Below, in pieces: positions 35,971 through 48,432 of a stretch of 64,000 bases of DNA (the first letter of the stretch is position 1; each line of letters opens with the position of its first letter). The notes beneath the pieces are model-generated. The model made no database searches. It saw only the letters and a program-made list of their open reading frames with translations, and was not told where the DNA came from. This stretch comes from Viscum album. Its lineage: Eukaryota; Streptophyta; Magnoliopsida; Santalales; Viscaceae. The DNA lies in contig OY728157.1 of NCBI GenBank assembly GCA_963277665.1, positions 371,084,067 to 371,148,066 of the forward strand, in the 5' to 3' direction. The translations under genes and the position numbers were made by a program.

Positions 35971-36379
35971 AAGGACCTATAAGTTCTATCATTTATGAGA
36001 ATTGATAGGGATCTATTCTTCCTAGACATAAAAAGGATGGACATGGGTATCATAAATGAATCAAAATCATCAATCCTTTCACAAATGATTTGTCAAACAT
36101 AACTTATAAGAATAAAAAGGAGGCTAAAATAGTTGATGTAGGAATTTAGAAGATAGTATAATCTATAAGGAAAGGTAAATCCCCATTGTTCAATGTTAAT
36201 GAAGAAATAATTTTGAGATTTGGGTCAAGATTATTGTACCATCAAATTCTGAGTTAACGAAGGAGTTTTTGGATGATACATATATCTAAACCTCTCCATA
36301 TACCCATGAAGCAAAAATATGTATTGAGATCTCTAAGAGCACTATTGGGGGGACAATATAAATAATGAGATTTTATAAT

Positions 36380-37060
36380 ATATATCAAGATGTGTTGTAT
36401 GTTAAAATTAAATGTGGAGAGGAATAAATATAAGTGCATTATGAAACCATTACACATACCTATATGTAAATGCAAAAACACCACAATCGACATTGTCACT
36501 GGTCTTCAAAATCCATCAAGAGGAAATAATTCAACATGGGTTCTGGTGGATTATCTTACCAATAATTCTCACATAATTTCAATTTGAGAGGACTTCTCAC
36601 TCAATCAACTTGTAATGATATACGTTATAGAGGTGGTGGTATTTCATGAAACTTCACTATAGATTATATTATATTAAGATCCAGGATTAAGCCCTACATT
36701 CTAGAAGAGTCTACAACCTGCTCTAAATACAGAGAATAATTATAGCATAGCTTACCACCTTTAAAATGGTGGGAAATTTGAGAATACTATCCCAACACTT
36801 GAGGACATGTTTAGAGTATGAAAAATTGACTTCAATGGATGATGGGATCGAAATCCTCTACTAGTTGAGTTCTCATGAAATAACAGTTTCCACTCAAGTA
36901 TCCAAATGACTCCCTATGAATACCATTTTAGGTAGAGGTGTAGAACACCTTCATGATGGGATCAATTTGCAGAACTCAAGCTATTAGGTCTTGAAATGGT
37001 TGATCAAATGATGGAAAAGATCAAGACCATTAAATAGCACATCAAGGTTGCTCATTGTCA
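36380..37060 (+). pseudogene. pol: EE integrase remnant
   Basis: The 65-codon open stretch 36390-36587 holds the first half of the catalytic core: TTIDIVTGLQNPSRGNNSTW and VLVDYLTNNSHIISI, with the first catalytic Asp present. After a stop come EDFSLNQLVMIYV, a degraded DPGL region, TLEDMF and NNSFHSSIQMTPYE near 36885. The HPQTDGQSER segment has lost its Glu region. Same layout as EC 14560-15110. Confidence 0.78.
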
Positions 37061-37239
37061 AAAAAGTTCCATGATGACATTCATTGATTATACCTAAAGT
37101 TTTATGTTGGAAACAATGTATTCACCTAAATATATCCATGGATAAAAGTCATGGTATTTTCAAATATAGGAAATCTTAGTCCCATATACATTTGACCCTT
37201 TGGTATCCTTAATTGCATTGGATTCGCGGCTTATCGACT

Positions 37240-37530
37240 AGCACTCCCACTTACCCTTTCTCAAGTACATGATGTATTCCATGTGTCTCTCTTGAGGAAG
37301 TACATACAAGAACCCCCACATGTACTCATTCTAGAGGTGGTATTATTAGAAAATTATATCTTATATGAGTAACCAGTGAAGATCATACCTTGTATAGAAA
37401 TATTTCCATGAAATAAGACAATTCACCTAGTCAAAGTGATGTGGAGAAACCACAAGTTTGATGAAGTGATGTGGGAACTAGAGGAAGTGATGAAACATAA
37501 TTTCACTAATCTATTTCATTGTGATAAATA
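37240..37530 (+). pseudogene. pol: EE integrase C-terminal module and chromodomain remnant
   Basis: [16 protein letters not shown] sequence near 37270-37310, then a chromodomain-like tail near 37385-37525 containing VKVMWRNHKFDEVMWELEEV. The order and spacing match EC 15300-15620, so EE is also a chromovirus. Confidence 0.65.
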
Positions 37531-37565
37531 GAAATTTATATGGTGAAATTTGTGAAGGGGAAAAT

Positions 37566-40010
37566 TGTAATGACCCAAAAATTCTTAAATAAAATCCCCC
37601 TTCTAAATTAATTAAATTAATTATTATGTAATATTATTATTAAACACACAAGCACTTGTTTTGTTTTATTATATCATAGAATATTTAAAATATGGTCAAT
37701 CATTATTACCATTAGAAATATAGTTTTTGAATAGTGTTCACATATTTAGTATATATATAGGGTTTTAACAAATCCAATTGAAACAGACAAAGGAAGTGAT
37801 GGCCTTAACAAGTAGGATAGTACCCTCTGAACACCATTTATTGGAGCCTCTAAGAGACATATAATCACTAGTATTTTCTATTTATAATGCCCAAGTTGAG
37901 ATATAACAAATGAAGAATTAGTGAAACCGTTTAATAGACATGTTCAAGCTCATCGATATCATGGCCCAAACAATGTATTTCAATCAACCACATGAAATTT
38001 TTACCATCGTGCACCTTACTCTTAGGGTGATTGCTGGTGTATTCAAGGGATATATATCATAACCCTAAAAATATGGGTATTTATGTTATTTTATATATAA
38101 TAATGAATATAATTTCATCATATTATTATTACCATATAAATTATTATTATTTCGATATAATAATACATAAATAATATTTCTGGGTAATATTTAAATTAAA
38201 TTAATGAATTTATTTTCAAAAGATAATGAATTTTTTTAATAGATAATATTTAATAAAATATTATTATTAAATAATATTTATTGTATATAAATGATCATAT
38301 TTTTATGAAGTCAAATGCAATTATTAAGGGTTTGAAAGATGTTATTGTTAAAAACCCATCATTTCTCATTAATTATTGATTCTTATTTTTAAAATTTTAT
38401 ATACACATCTTTATAATATTATTTACATAAAATTATAATTATTTTTGGAATTAAAACAACAAAATTATCCAATGGTGAATTTTTAAAAAAATTCAGAGAT
38501 ATTCTAATTATTGGTCAAAAAACACATTAAAAATATATGGTGTGTATCATGACATTATAATGACGAAAAGTTAGGTAATAAATAATCTAAATTGTATACA
38601 TGACCAAATATATGATTTACATTTAAAATAATATGATTTTATTATTATTTTATTTATTTAATAATTCCTTTATGAGTCCTCCAAAACCATTGATATATTT
38701 TAAGGATTAAAATAAATTATTTAATATTATGACTCACTTACACATAATAAAGGGTATTATTTTTTAAATTTATCCATTGTACATATAAAATAAATAAATC
38801 CACTATAATTTGCAAAAAAACATTGTAAAAAGCATGGGATGGTTTGTGGTTTTGGTTAAATTATTATATAGAGTCTAAAACCTATGTTTGATAAATGATA
38901 AATAATTCCTCCAGGATTTCTATATAAAACCACCAAATATATAATTTATCTTCCCAAAAAATACTTGGATAAAATCCATACTCTAACCTCCTCTCTGTAG
39001 AGTCCTCCAAAGGTTCCCTTATTCTCTCAAGAAGCTCCTCCCAAGCATTTGGAGTCACACACTCAAGTAAGGGATCCTCACCATCTCTTCTTTATTCAAT
39101 TTCCTTTATTGTATTATGCATTATATATTTGATTACTAATGTTAGTATAAGTATTTCAATGTACATATTACTATCCATTTGATAAAAAAAATTATACCCC
39201 TTTATCTCTCATCAACCAGTTTTATTAATATTTATGTGATGACGTTAGGAAATTGAAATTTCACTATGATTATCTATTCTAAGAAAGTTATTTAGTGAAT
39301 ACCATACACATTTCATATTAATGGTGTTTAAATTTATGTACATATATTTCATTGAGATAGGAAAGTCATGTATGTTCTCCACACTCATTGATCTTACAAT
39401 AAAATGTGATGATAAATGAATGTGTGTTTTATAATCTATATGGAACACTTAAGCATTAGAATGAAATGAATGTGATGGGTGCACCATGAATGATATAGAT
39501 CCCCAATGAATTGGCTTTTGATTAGTCTCATGAGACATCATGTTTGGATAATTAGTGAGCCTAATTCCTTTATGGATATTTTCCACCATGAATTCTTTTC
39601 AATTTTCCTTAACATATGATTATGATACAATGTTCTATGTTATTTGCAAGTTTCTCATTTTACCTTAATGATATAATTCAGTATCAATTCTTGATTTTTA
39701 ATATTTATGATTATCACTTCTTTTATAACCCATTTTTATTACTAATATCAAACATGTATTACTTTATTCATCTTATTCCATGTTTATTCCCTTACTGAGA
39801 TTTATATCCACCTCTTTCTTGTATATGTCTCTAGGTTGTCCCTTGTAGTTTTAAGTACGAACATGATAAAGATGTTTTCAAAAATGATAATGTATTTAAA
39901 ATTTTAAGTTGTTATGTATTGTATCTAATTCCAAAAGACACTAAAATTATTGAACTTATGGGTTTTATTATTTGAAAACTTATATAATAAATCCAGACTT
40001 ATTGTGTAAT
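37566..40010 (+). repeat. EE 3' LTR (about 2.45 kb)
   Basis: Starts TGTAATGACCC just after AAGGGGAAAATTG, the decayed polypurine tract (37556-37565). It ends near GTGTAAT. TATA box 38921-38928, possible donor CTCAA|GTAAGG at 39067 and acceptor GTCTCTAG|GTTGTC at 39833-39834. Confidence 0.75.
39067..39834 (+). other. Putative intron inside the EE 3' LTR
   Basis: The donor GTAAGG is closer to the plant consensus than the 5' LTR copy. CCCTTACTGAGA lies about 40 bases before the AG and matches the branch-point-like sequence in EC and EF. Confidence 0.4.
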
Positions 40011-41257
40011 AAACAGAAGGTTCGTCATAAATCCACTATGAGCTCCTATAACATAGAAAACAATCCTTTGGAAATCCCACTTATTTACCATAACCATGGT
40101 CTGATCTAATGACATAGTACATCAAAAAACCTAAAACACACATATCAAAAAAAACATCCACTACACATAGACACTATCTGCATTGGGTGGCAAAGACTCG
40201 CTTGCTAGATTTCAAATTACATCTCAAGACTGCATCTTGGTGGGGGAAATTTTCCCTCTTATCTATATTTCCAAAGTCACAGTGAACATCACCAACATAG
40301 ATTTCTACAAACTCCAATCATCACCCAGGATGAGTATCAACACAAGGACCACCATAAAAAAGGGATATAATTCATATGGGACATTCACACCATAGGCTCA
40401 TGCTAGTCCACCACCAAAGAAGGGGATTTTTTTTGAAGAATGTAATGTGAAGACCCTCTAACTATAGAACTCTATATGAACAATCAACATAGGTTTTTCA
40501 TCTACTACTACCCAAGGATTAAAATAATACTCCATAGAAAAAATGGTTCACATGATAAACCATCTGACTAGTCAATGGTTGCACAATGAAAAACTAGAAC
40601 ACAACCTTGAGTCAAACCTCTACCACCTGAGGGTTTGTCTCATCACAAAACCACTATGACCCTCATCACTGGAACTCAAGTAACATACCAACCCTGAAAG
40701 TTTCATCATAATTTACTTTTGGAGGAGTTAAGTTCTCAACATGTGGAAAATATTTCTCCTAATCCAGAGAACGATCCTTGCACTGCTCAATATGTGGTAG
40801 CATTGGTCGGTGCTCACATGGAGTAAACATCCAAAGAGTGTATCCCTGAACCTAAACCACAACCCTTATCTGGCCATTAACATGACTCCATATCAGAATC
40901 TTATCTAGATTAAATTGTATAGAAATCATGTGTGTTATCTAAACACACCAGGATCAATATGTATATTTGGGGATCTGAATCAAAAAGTAAAAGTAAACCA
41001 TAATTCATTCTTATATGATGTATGTACCAATTTTTTTCCTACAAGAAGTGTCTAAATATTACAATCCAACAAATAGGTTTTGATGGTCCTAATGAATTCA
41101 TACATCAAATGATGCATCAGAACTAGACACCATGTACTGAGAACCAATATTGAAACACGTTAACATTATTTCCCTAGTTCCCAAATCAAGCCTCAAATAT
41201 AGACAAAAGAAACACCAAACAACCTTCCTAAAACTCATTAGCTTCATAACACACCAA
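40011..41257 (-). mobile_element. ED interior, gag-protease side
   Basis: The part of the ED interior between EE and the ED 5' LTR. It is long enough for gag and protease, but apart from the motif at 40200-40400 I cannot read domains with confidence. A degraded primer-site-like TTCATAACACACCA (plus strand, 41243-41256) adjoins the LTR. Confidence 0.45.
40200..40400 (-). pseudogene. pol: ED protease-exit remnant
   Basis: The minus strand from about 40379 reads PYELYPFFMVVLVLILILGD, then DWSL, a stop and a decayed tail. The ILGDDWSL piece matches the ILGMDWLS motif that links protease and reverse transcriptase in EC (about 12525). It lies on the far side of EE from the ED reverse transcriptase, so EE split this gene some 250 bp after the motif. 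Confidence 0.45.
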
Positions 41258-44096
41258 GATGGGTATAGGCTGTAATAAAATTATCCCTTTATGCAACCCA
41301 ATGTTTACCTATGATTCAACTATCCCATTACTTCCTGTAATACGCTAAGGGTAAAAAACTAGCTCTAAATGTCATATCACACATATTGTAGGCTTTAGTA
41401 TAAAGTAACTATACACATGACCACATCTCTAAGACCATACAATAATGAAATGTAAAAAAATAATTAAAAATTCATTCTAATATTAATCCAATAATAAGAG
41501 TATAAAATGTACTTGAAAACATAAAAAGGGGCCAAATATTATCCCAAACCAAATTGGAATGTAAATTTTGAACTCCTCAACATGCGGGAACTGTTTTCAA
41601 ATGAAAAAAGTAAACAACTCAGTCATTCTAGCCCAAATCAAGCCCCACATACTCATAGTTCACCAAGGGATTCTCAAAAGGTATGTTTTCTACATAGGAC
41701 AAAAAAAATTGATAGTTTCAATGAAGGGGTGAATTTAACAATGACTAGTTGGACACCCAAAATTTTCTAATCACAAAGCACATAGAGTAGCTATACCATC
41801 ATAGGATATGTCAATTATAAATTGTTAGATACAAAATTACATCCATATATATTCATTGTGGACAGTCATAATGTGATATAAAAACCACAAATCTAGCCTA
41901 GGATTCTTGCCAGAAAGTTCAGTATAGCTTCTATCTGGGATAACACACTCCATGTGTCATAAGAACTGATGAATTCCATCTAAAATTCCATGATCATCTG
42001 CTATATCCATATGAATTACACACTAGAAGTTATTTGAAATAAATAAATACTTTAGGATCAAACCCAAGGCCATATGTTATACCAAAAACTCAATCTAGAA
42101 TAACACACTAAGTAGAGGATCGGTACCCACGTAGAGTTAGTCACAACGATACCAAGAACTACACCTATTAAAATATAACAATTGAGGATCTCACTCTGGA
42201 CCTCACAAAAGGATTAAAAAGTATTTGTAAAAGATTTCCAACATAAGGATCACTATCCTATATATAATATTCGCTTCCATAGTAACAACTAGGGAAATGG
42301 ATCATGGGAACACACTCAACTGATATAGGATTAAGGACACTCACACAATCTCTCAATGAAGTTAACCTAAGAAGAATGAAGATTTCAAACTTTCCAAAAA
42401 AAAGTACACAACGTGTATCTAGGGATATAAGTTGTGTCTTTATAATCTGAGAACATTATATATCTCATGCTCACATTTCATATACAATTCTATAAAACAA
42501 GGTATATACATGAGGTAAATAGTGTGTAGATGTCATCCTAGAAATTGGAGTGTCATTCTACCCATGCCAGTGTACACTAGGATGTGTTCAAGTACTCTAG
42601 TAATATCTATATACTTAATCATGTACATATGACCATGTTTTCTGGAAATACACATGTACCAACCCATGTTCACCCAATAGTGTAGAATGGACATTTCTAT
42701 ATACCAAACCATGTACACATGGTCGTTTCTGTGTATCATGGCCTATCTATTACTGTGTGTCCTTCAAAATACATGTTGATACAACAAAAATAGGTCACAC
42801 AACATGTGTCAACGTCACATTACTTTCCATAATTATCATTATGATAAAACCATAGTTTCCTACATAATGGACTACACGATATGTTTTTATAGGATTACAT
42901 GTTGTGTAGTCAAGAATTGTACAAAAATACAAAATGTTCATACATTCAGCCAATTGGACCTCGACCACTGATTACACACTAAATCACATTGTAGGATGAC
43001 GATCTGGGGTTGAAAAAAACCCTATAACATTGGCTATATTTTGGGTGAATCCAGTTCTTTGGAACCACCAATGCGGCGTCTCATCCGTGTTGCATGCCAA
43101 AACCTCAAAGAACTATTCCCAATCTATCCACATATAAGATTCATGATTCATATACAACAATAGTGTTATCAAATAAACTTCCCTTACCTACTATAATGAT
43201 CCATTTTACCAATTATTGAATGCAAAATGATCATTCACTAGGAATTTATTGAATCGTTGGCCAAAAATAAATACCGAAGATGAATGCATGTTGAATGGAG
43301 AGGGAAAACCACAAAAAATAAATGTGATGAATGAACCACATTCATTATTTATTTTGGCCTAGATCCATTTTCAAATGATTTATGAATGGATGGGTATAAC
43401 ATTCAATGTTCAAAATAATAATAATTTCCCCAAATCCTATAAATTTCCTATACCCATAAAATTATTGATCAATGTATCAATCCTATAGCTGATTAATTCT
43501 CATTCATCGTGGGATAAAAAAGGGTAATTCCATGAAGAAAACAACCTTAATTGATTTGGAATAATCATTAACAAATAATGAATGGGATTCATTTTTTTTG
43601 GTGAGATCCTTTATTTCCATTGGAACACCGATATCCAAATCTTGATTCGTCAATGTTCATCCCCAAAATCTCCTCCATCAGATCCTTTCCCAATTTCAAA
43701 GGGTATGAGGAAATCCTAAAATTTTGATATAATAAACATTATAAAGTATATCATTAGTCCATGGAACCAAGGAATCAAAATAAATAAATTTATTATTTAC
43801 ACTTGTGATAACTTTTTCACAAATGATAATTGTCGACAATGTTATTGTCACTCCTAGGGAAAAACCAAAGTTATAAGCTAAACAGTTCCCTAATATTTTA
43901 AATCTGAGAATCCATTTAATATTTATTATACATTTTTAGGAAACTACTCATGGGTTAGATTTATTATATTAATATATTTCAAAAATCAATTTTTGACTCA
44001 TTGGGCCTTATAATCACATGTTGTCTTAGCAGCTGCCTCCAAAAAAACTCTTATAAATATTCTACTATATAACATGTAAATACCTTGTACATTACA
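41258..44096 (-). repeat. ED 5' LTR
   Basis: Pairs with 24590-27403. The right end GTACATTACA at 44096 corresponds to GGACATTATA at 27403, and no polypurine tract follows it, as expected for a 5' LTR. CATAT at 44097-44101 would be the target duplication. The left edge is placed to within about 20 bases. Confidence 0.6.
42540..42745 (-). repeat. Minisatellite in the ED 5' LTR
   Basis: Repeats of CCATGTACACATG-like blocks (42595-42735), the counterpart of 25905-26050. A 68-codon minus-strand frame across it (42533-42739) is a by-product of the repeats. Confidence 0.5.
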
Positions 44097-44101
44097 CATA
44101 T

Positions 44102-45551
44102 TCCATTCACAAAGAATAATATAGTATTTTTTTGAATTTTAAATTATTTCATGAAATATTTTTTGTTATAAAATCTCATTTGTTTCATTTTTTGAATTAT
44201 ACAATTAATTTTACATTGAAGGCATTATTTAAGGAAATAAAATTTAATTTACTACTTTAAAAAATCCCTAATATTATATGAATCTATAAATTTCACTAAA
44301 AATAATAATTCATCCAAATTATATTACTTTTAGTATTTTTAAAATTATTTATTTTTGTTTTGGGTTAATTGAATAAATATTTTTTCATTGTTACATAAGC
44401 TTTTAAGGAAATTATTTAGTAAATAAATACTAGAAAACAATTACCAGGATAAAAAATCATTTATATTTAAAACTACCATTTATAACTCAATATATTTAGT
44501 TTTTATTCTTTTCATAAAATATTATAGATATATAAATTAAGAGAGTGACTTTTTGAATTTACATATATATTAAATAATATAATGGTCGTAGTCAGTGATG
44601 GATAGAACCGCGTGGCAAAATATTTGAGGCTTTGATGGAAATTTAGGAATTAAGCTCATAAAATAGGATAAATTTAAGTGTTAGAGATATTTTAAAGTCA
44701 TATTTCAATGTTCTAACTCAGTTTAACCATTTTACCCTTACTGAGGTGACAAATATTTACAAATGTTACTATTAATAATGAAAAAAATTATAAAGTAAAT
44801 ATTCAATAAATTTAAACAAACTTGTTCAAAATATAGAATCCATATTTTAATATTATAATTCTATAATTGTGGGAAATTAATTTAATATTGAGTCACCAAA
44901 CATAGTGAAAAACAGTAATTGGCAAAATGTGTTTTGGAGCCTAAAAATGATCTTAGACTAAAATTAGGTATAAATATTATTTAAATGTATGTAATTATTT
45001 TATATATAACTAAATTACAGTTATATTAATTTGAAGTCAAATTAAAGGATTAATGAGACTTTTTAATTACTTAATTTAATGAAATGAAATGATAGTTCTA
45101 CAAAATTTAATATTTTTATCTATTAACAGAAAAATAAATATTTTACAAAAAATACCAATATTTTACACTAATATAATTTTGATATACTAATTTCAAATGT
45201 AAAGTTAATTTTTCAAATATATTTTATAAATTTACTATCAATTAATTACAATATTTGATAACAAAAGGCATGAAAAATAAGTTTAGAATAAAATGTATTT
45301 TTGAGGAATAAACTGACTTTACCAAAAAACCGTGATATTATTTCATAATAAATAATAAACAAATATATTATTGAGTAGTAAATTTATATATATTTAATAA
45401 GGTTGTTAATATTATTCATACCCAACAATTCGTTGACTAGGTTATAATTGTAGTATTTAAATAAAAATATATCATAATTCATTTATGATTGGTGTTGTGT
45501 ATTTTATATTATATAAAACATAGTTTTCTTTTAAAATCTTTGGATATTACA
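44102..45551 (-). repeat. EA 3' LTR, fragment 3
   Basis: The promoter-upstream end of the EA 3' LTR, to the right of ED. On the minus strand it starts TGTAATATCC at 45551, directly after the EA polypurine tract. Sequence toward 44700 resembles the EB LTRs near 4980 and 23100. With fragments 1 and 2 it makes about 3 kb of a roughly 3.65 kb LTR. Confidence 0.65.
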
Positions 45552-45567
45552 TCCCCCCTGCCACCTT
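45552..45567 (-). other. EA polypurine tract
   Basis: Minus strand AAGGTGGCAGGGGGGA immediately before the LTR start TGTAATATCC. Among the best preserved tracts in the window, it establishes that EA runs leftward and that the LTR to its left is the 3' one. Confidence 0.8.
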
Positions 45568-48418
45568 TATAAATATTTCCCTCTTAATTTGAAATTTTTC
45601 TCGATATTTGGGGTTTTACTTTTTGAATTACAATTGTTTAAAATCACCACTATAAAAAATGATAATAAACATATTCGTGAGATGTGGTAAAAGAAAGTAC
45701 AGAGGTCATATGGAATAATACATAAATAGGTTACCAAATAGGAGAAAATTAGAGGAAAGTGAAAATATGGACATTTTGAAAAATCATAATGTCTAAATAA
45801 TGATGGAGAGTTACAGAGAACATTGATCACAATAATTAAAATGATCATGAGAAAATCAAGGACTAAAAGTCTATAAACCGATAAGGTGTGAAAAATACCA
45901 TAAATTCATCAAAAATGATGGTAATAGGACACAATTTTTATTTCAAGATCCTTTTCATGAAATTGAGGAATTCCTTTACTCTCTAGACTAATAACATAAG
46001 GAAATATAAAAATGTGAAAAGTATAATTTCATTCATTAATCAATATGCACAAAAATATCATCTATTTCTCCAAAAAATGATTATTCAAGATTAATTTTTC
46101 ATTCATGAAGAACTAATATCAACAACTAATATATCAAAAAATACTAAAAAGGGGAAAAAGTTATTCCTCCTATAATTTTATATTATAAAAAATAGATTTT
46201 GTTATCACATGGTATGATAATTCCCAAAATGAATAAATCATCATATGAATAAATAAAGGCATTATAATCTCCAAAACCTCAACAATAAAACCCAATGTTT
46301 GAATTTGATAATTTGATAAAGAAATAACCTTAAAATTCAACAAAACATTCTCTAACCAGTTTGAAGCGTAAAAATCAGAAGGATTTGTTCACATACTCTA
46401 CTGAGATTAATTTATCATTTTTCTCCAATCAACATTAGTCTCTCATAAAGTCTAAAACCAAAACCAATTATTCCATAATCATAGAATCTCAAATATATTA
46501 TTATAATTTCAATAAATAACTTCAATCACAATAAAGCCACATTAAAATCATATATGAATCCAAAATATAATTTAATAAAATCCTACCTTTTCTAATAGTA
46601 TTTTATTTACCTTAATAATATAATTTTCCCAAAAAATACAGTGATATTTTTTCAAAATAAAAATAACCACATAATTCCCAAATCACCTTTAAATATCATG
46701 GTTAAGTATATAATAAAACACATGTTATTAAATTGTAATTACCAACAATTACGTCAACTTCAAACACCATATAAACCCAAAAGGTGATCAACAATATTAG
46801 ACATATCATAAAAAAAAATTAAATGCATTATTACATAGATAATGTTCTCATATGACAGACATAAGGATTTCATATACCTCAAGAATTGATGAAAACTCAA
46901 TAAATTCCCACAGAAGCATCATTATCCACCTCAAAATACCAAAAAAAGAATTTATCACATAATATTCTTCTAAAAAATAAATGTAATATTTTTTATATAA
47001 ATTCATTTAAGTAAAATTATTTAATCTAACTAGGATTTCACATAGGCCAGTGTTATTAATTTCCCCTTTTACACCCTTTAGTAGTGGGTTCATTCACCAT
47101 AACCTTTTTGGATGCGATTGGCTATCCCTCGACATGTGGGTTATCCTTTTTTTAAAATATTCTAATATAATTCAATTATAAATAGGAATTTTAATATTAT
47201 AATCCTATATATAATTCATCTTGATCCTATATAGTTCAAAAATATATGAATAACATTCTAAAAAATAACAGTAATCATCAAAACAATTTTTATCCTTTAT
47301 GTTTTTCTATAAAACATATTTTTCCCCCAAAATAAAAAAATCTTAAATTACTATTATTTTCTTAACATAAAGTATATATTAACCCAACGGATTATTTATC
47401 CCTCATTCATATTTCATTAAATGAATGTCTCTAAAAATTATCACACTTTTGTTACACCACGTTTAAAAGAATTCAATTCTAATCATATGACTATTTCTAA
47501 ATTTGAAAACAAAACCTACTATAGAATAATCCTTATGTGATTTATGATTCTCATTATATTTATAATATATCATAATATCATTCATAAAATAAAATTTCAT
47601 CATAGTTTTAAAAATATCATACATAAACACATCATTTATTTAACATATGTATGAAACCTTTAACTACGTGTTATAGTCTTATTTATTAAAAAATTATTCC
47701 TAAAAAAAGACATGAATTGTGTTCTTGAGATTCAAAAATATAAAACCCATCCTTTTTTACTTTAATACTAAGAAATATAATCCATAATTTAAATCAATAC
47801 ATCAATATTTTCTTGATATTTCCTATATCTTCTAGCATGATTCCCCACTTTGGTAATGTAAATGATCAATTCCATTATGGTATTTACCTTTATAAGAAAA
47901 ATGTAAGAGTTGAGATTTTGAAATCAAATGAAAACTATACCAAGAACCCCAATTAGTTTTTGGAGAAATTAAAAGTTCTTAGATAAGTAAAATAGTTTCT
48001 TACTGGTGATTTGTAATACTAAAGATTCTTTAAAAATAATTTGAACATAATTTTTCAATAATAGTAATTATCCAATCATTTGTAAATGATAATAAGGTTT
48101 TTAAAGATCTCATTTATTTTATATTTATAAAATAACCATATTCATCTTTAAATAAAATAAAATAAACAAGAAATTAATTTTTAAGAAGAAAATTATCTTT
48201 AAGGGTATATAAAACACCATAGAAATTTTACAATACTCTAATCCTTCGAAACCCTTAAATTTCAGTTGATTTAATTTGTTTTCTATTACCCCTAAATTAA
48301 TTTAAATCTCAATAATTAGAAACCAAAACTATTCATATTTTAATTTATATAGTTGTTATAAAAGAAATTTAGCATATGCTCAAATGACATCATAACCACT
48401 AAATATACCTAAATATTT

Positions 48419-48432
48419 CCTCTGATATTGAC
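48419..48432 (-). other. EA primer binding site
   Basis: The plus strand CCTCTGATATTGAC directly precedes the LTR end TATAATGACC. The reverse complement keeps TATCAGAGG of the iMet primer site, with changes in the first bases. Confidence 0.7.

Larger units (their letters stand above)
30047..40010 (+). mobile_element. EE: old plus-strand chromovirus inside ED
   Basis: LTRs at 30047-32498 and 37566-40010 flank a 5.07 kb interior with gag, protease, reverse transcriptase, RNase H, integrase and chromodomain remnants in standard order. The right LTR begins TGTAATGACCC and the left TATAATGAG. The coding region is full of stops and shifts. The domains resemble EC closely enough to be the same clade, but the shorter LTRs and their sequence mark a separate family. 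By eye the LTR pair is much more diverged than that of EC. It sits in the ED reverse transcriptase. Confidence 0.8.
24590..44096 (-). mobile_element. ED: old minus-strand chromovirus, interrupted by EE
   Basis: LTR-like blocks at about 24590-27403 and about 41258-44096 align in order over some 2.8 kb: for example GGTGGCACAC/TTGGAACACC near 26920 and 43620, and CCCCAAAATCTCCTC near 26960 and 43660. Between them, apart from EE, are minus-strand remnants of protease exit, reverse transcriptase and integrase, then a polypurine tract at 27407. So 24590-27403 is the 3' LTR and 41258-44096 the 5' LTR. CATAT follows at 44097, but no clear partner was found at the left edge, which is uncertain by tens of bases. 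Confidence 0.65.
45552..48432 (-). mobile_element. EA interior, non-coding
   Basis: About 2.9 kb, very A+T-rich, with no gag, protease, reverse transcriptase, integrase or zinc-knuckle motif on either strand. A 93-codon minus-strand frame at 45567-45848 starts inside the polypurine region and has no recognisable content. The part near the 3' LTR and a tRNA-like stretch (about 47044-47105) correspond to EB. Together EA and EB look like one non-autonomous family. Confidence 0.6.

Noticed and set aside
41582..41770. 62-codon plus-strand frame starting MRELFSNEKSKQ
   Set aside because: Antisense to ED and inside its 5' LTR, with no similar frame in the 3' LTR.
42533..42739. Minus-strand frame with repeated HMYM/YIEM-like words
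   Set aside because: Produced by the roughly 30 bp minisatellite in the ED LTR, not a repeat protein.
45567..45848. 93-codon minus-strand frame next to the EA polypurine tract
   Set aside because: Low-complexity, hydrophobic-rich product typical of A+T-rich non-coding DNA, with no counterpart in the matching part of EB.
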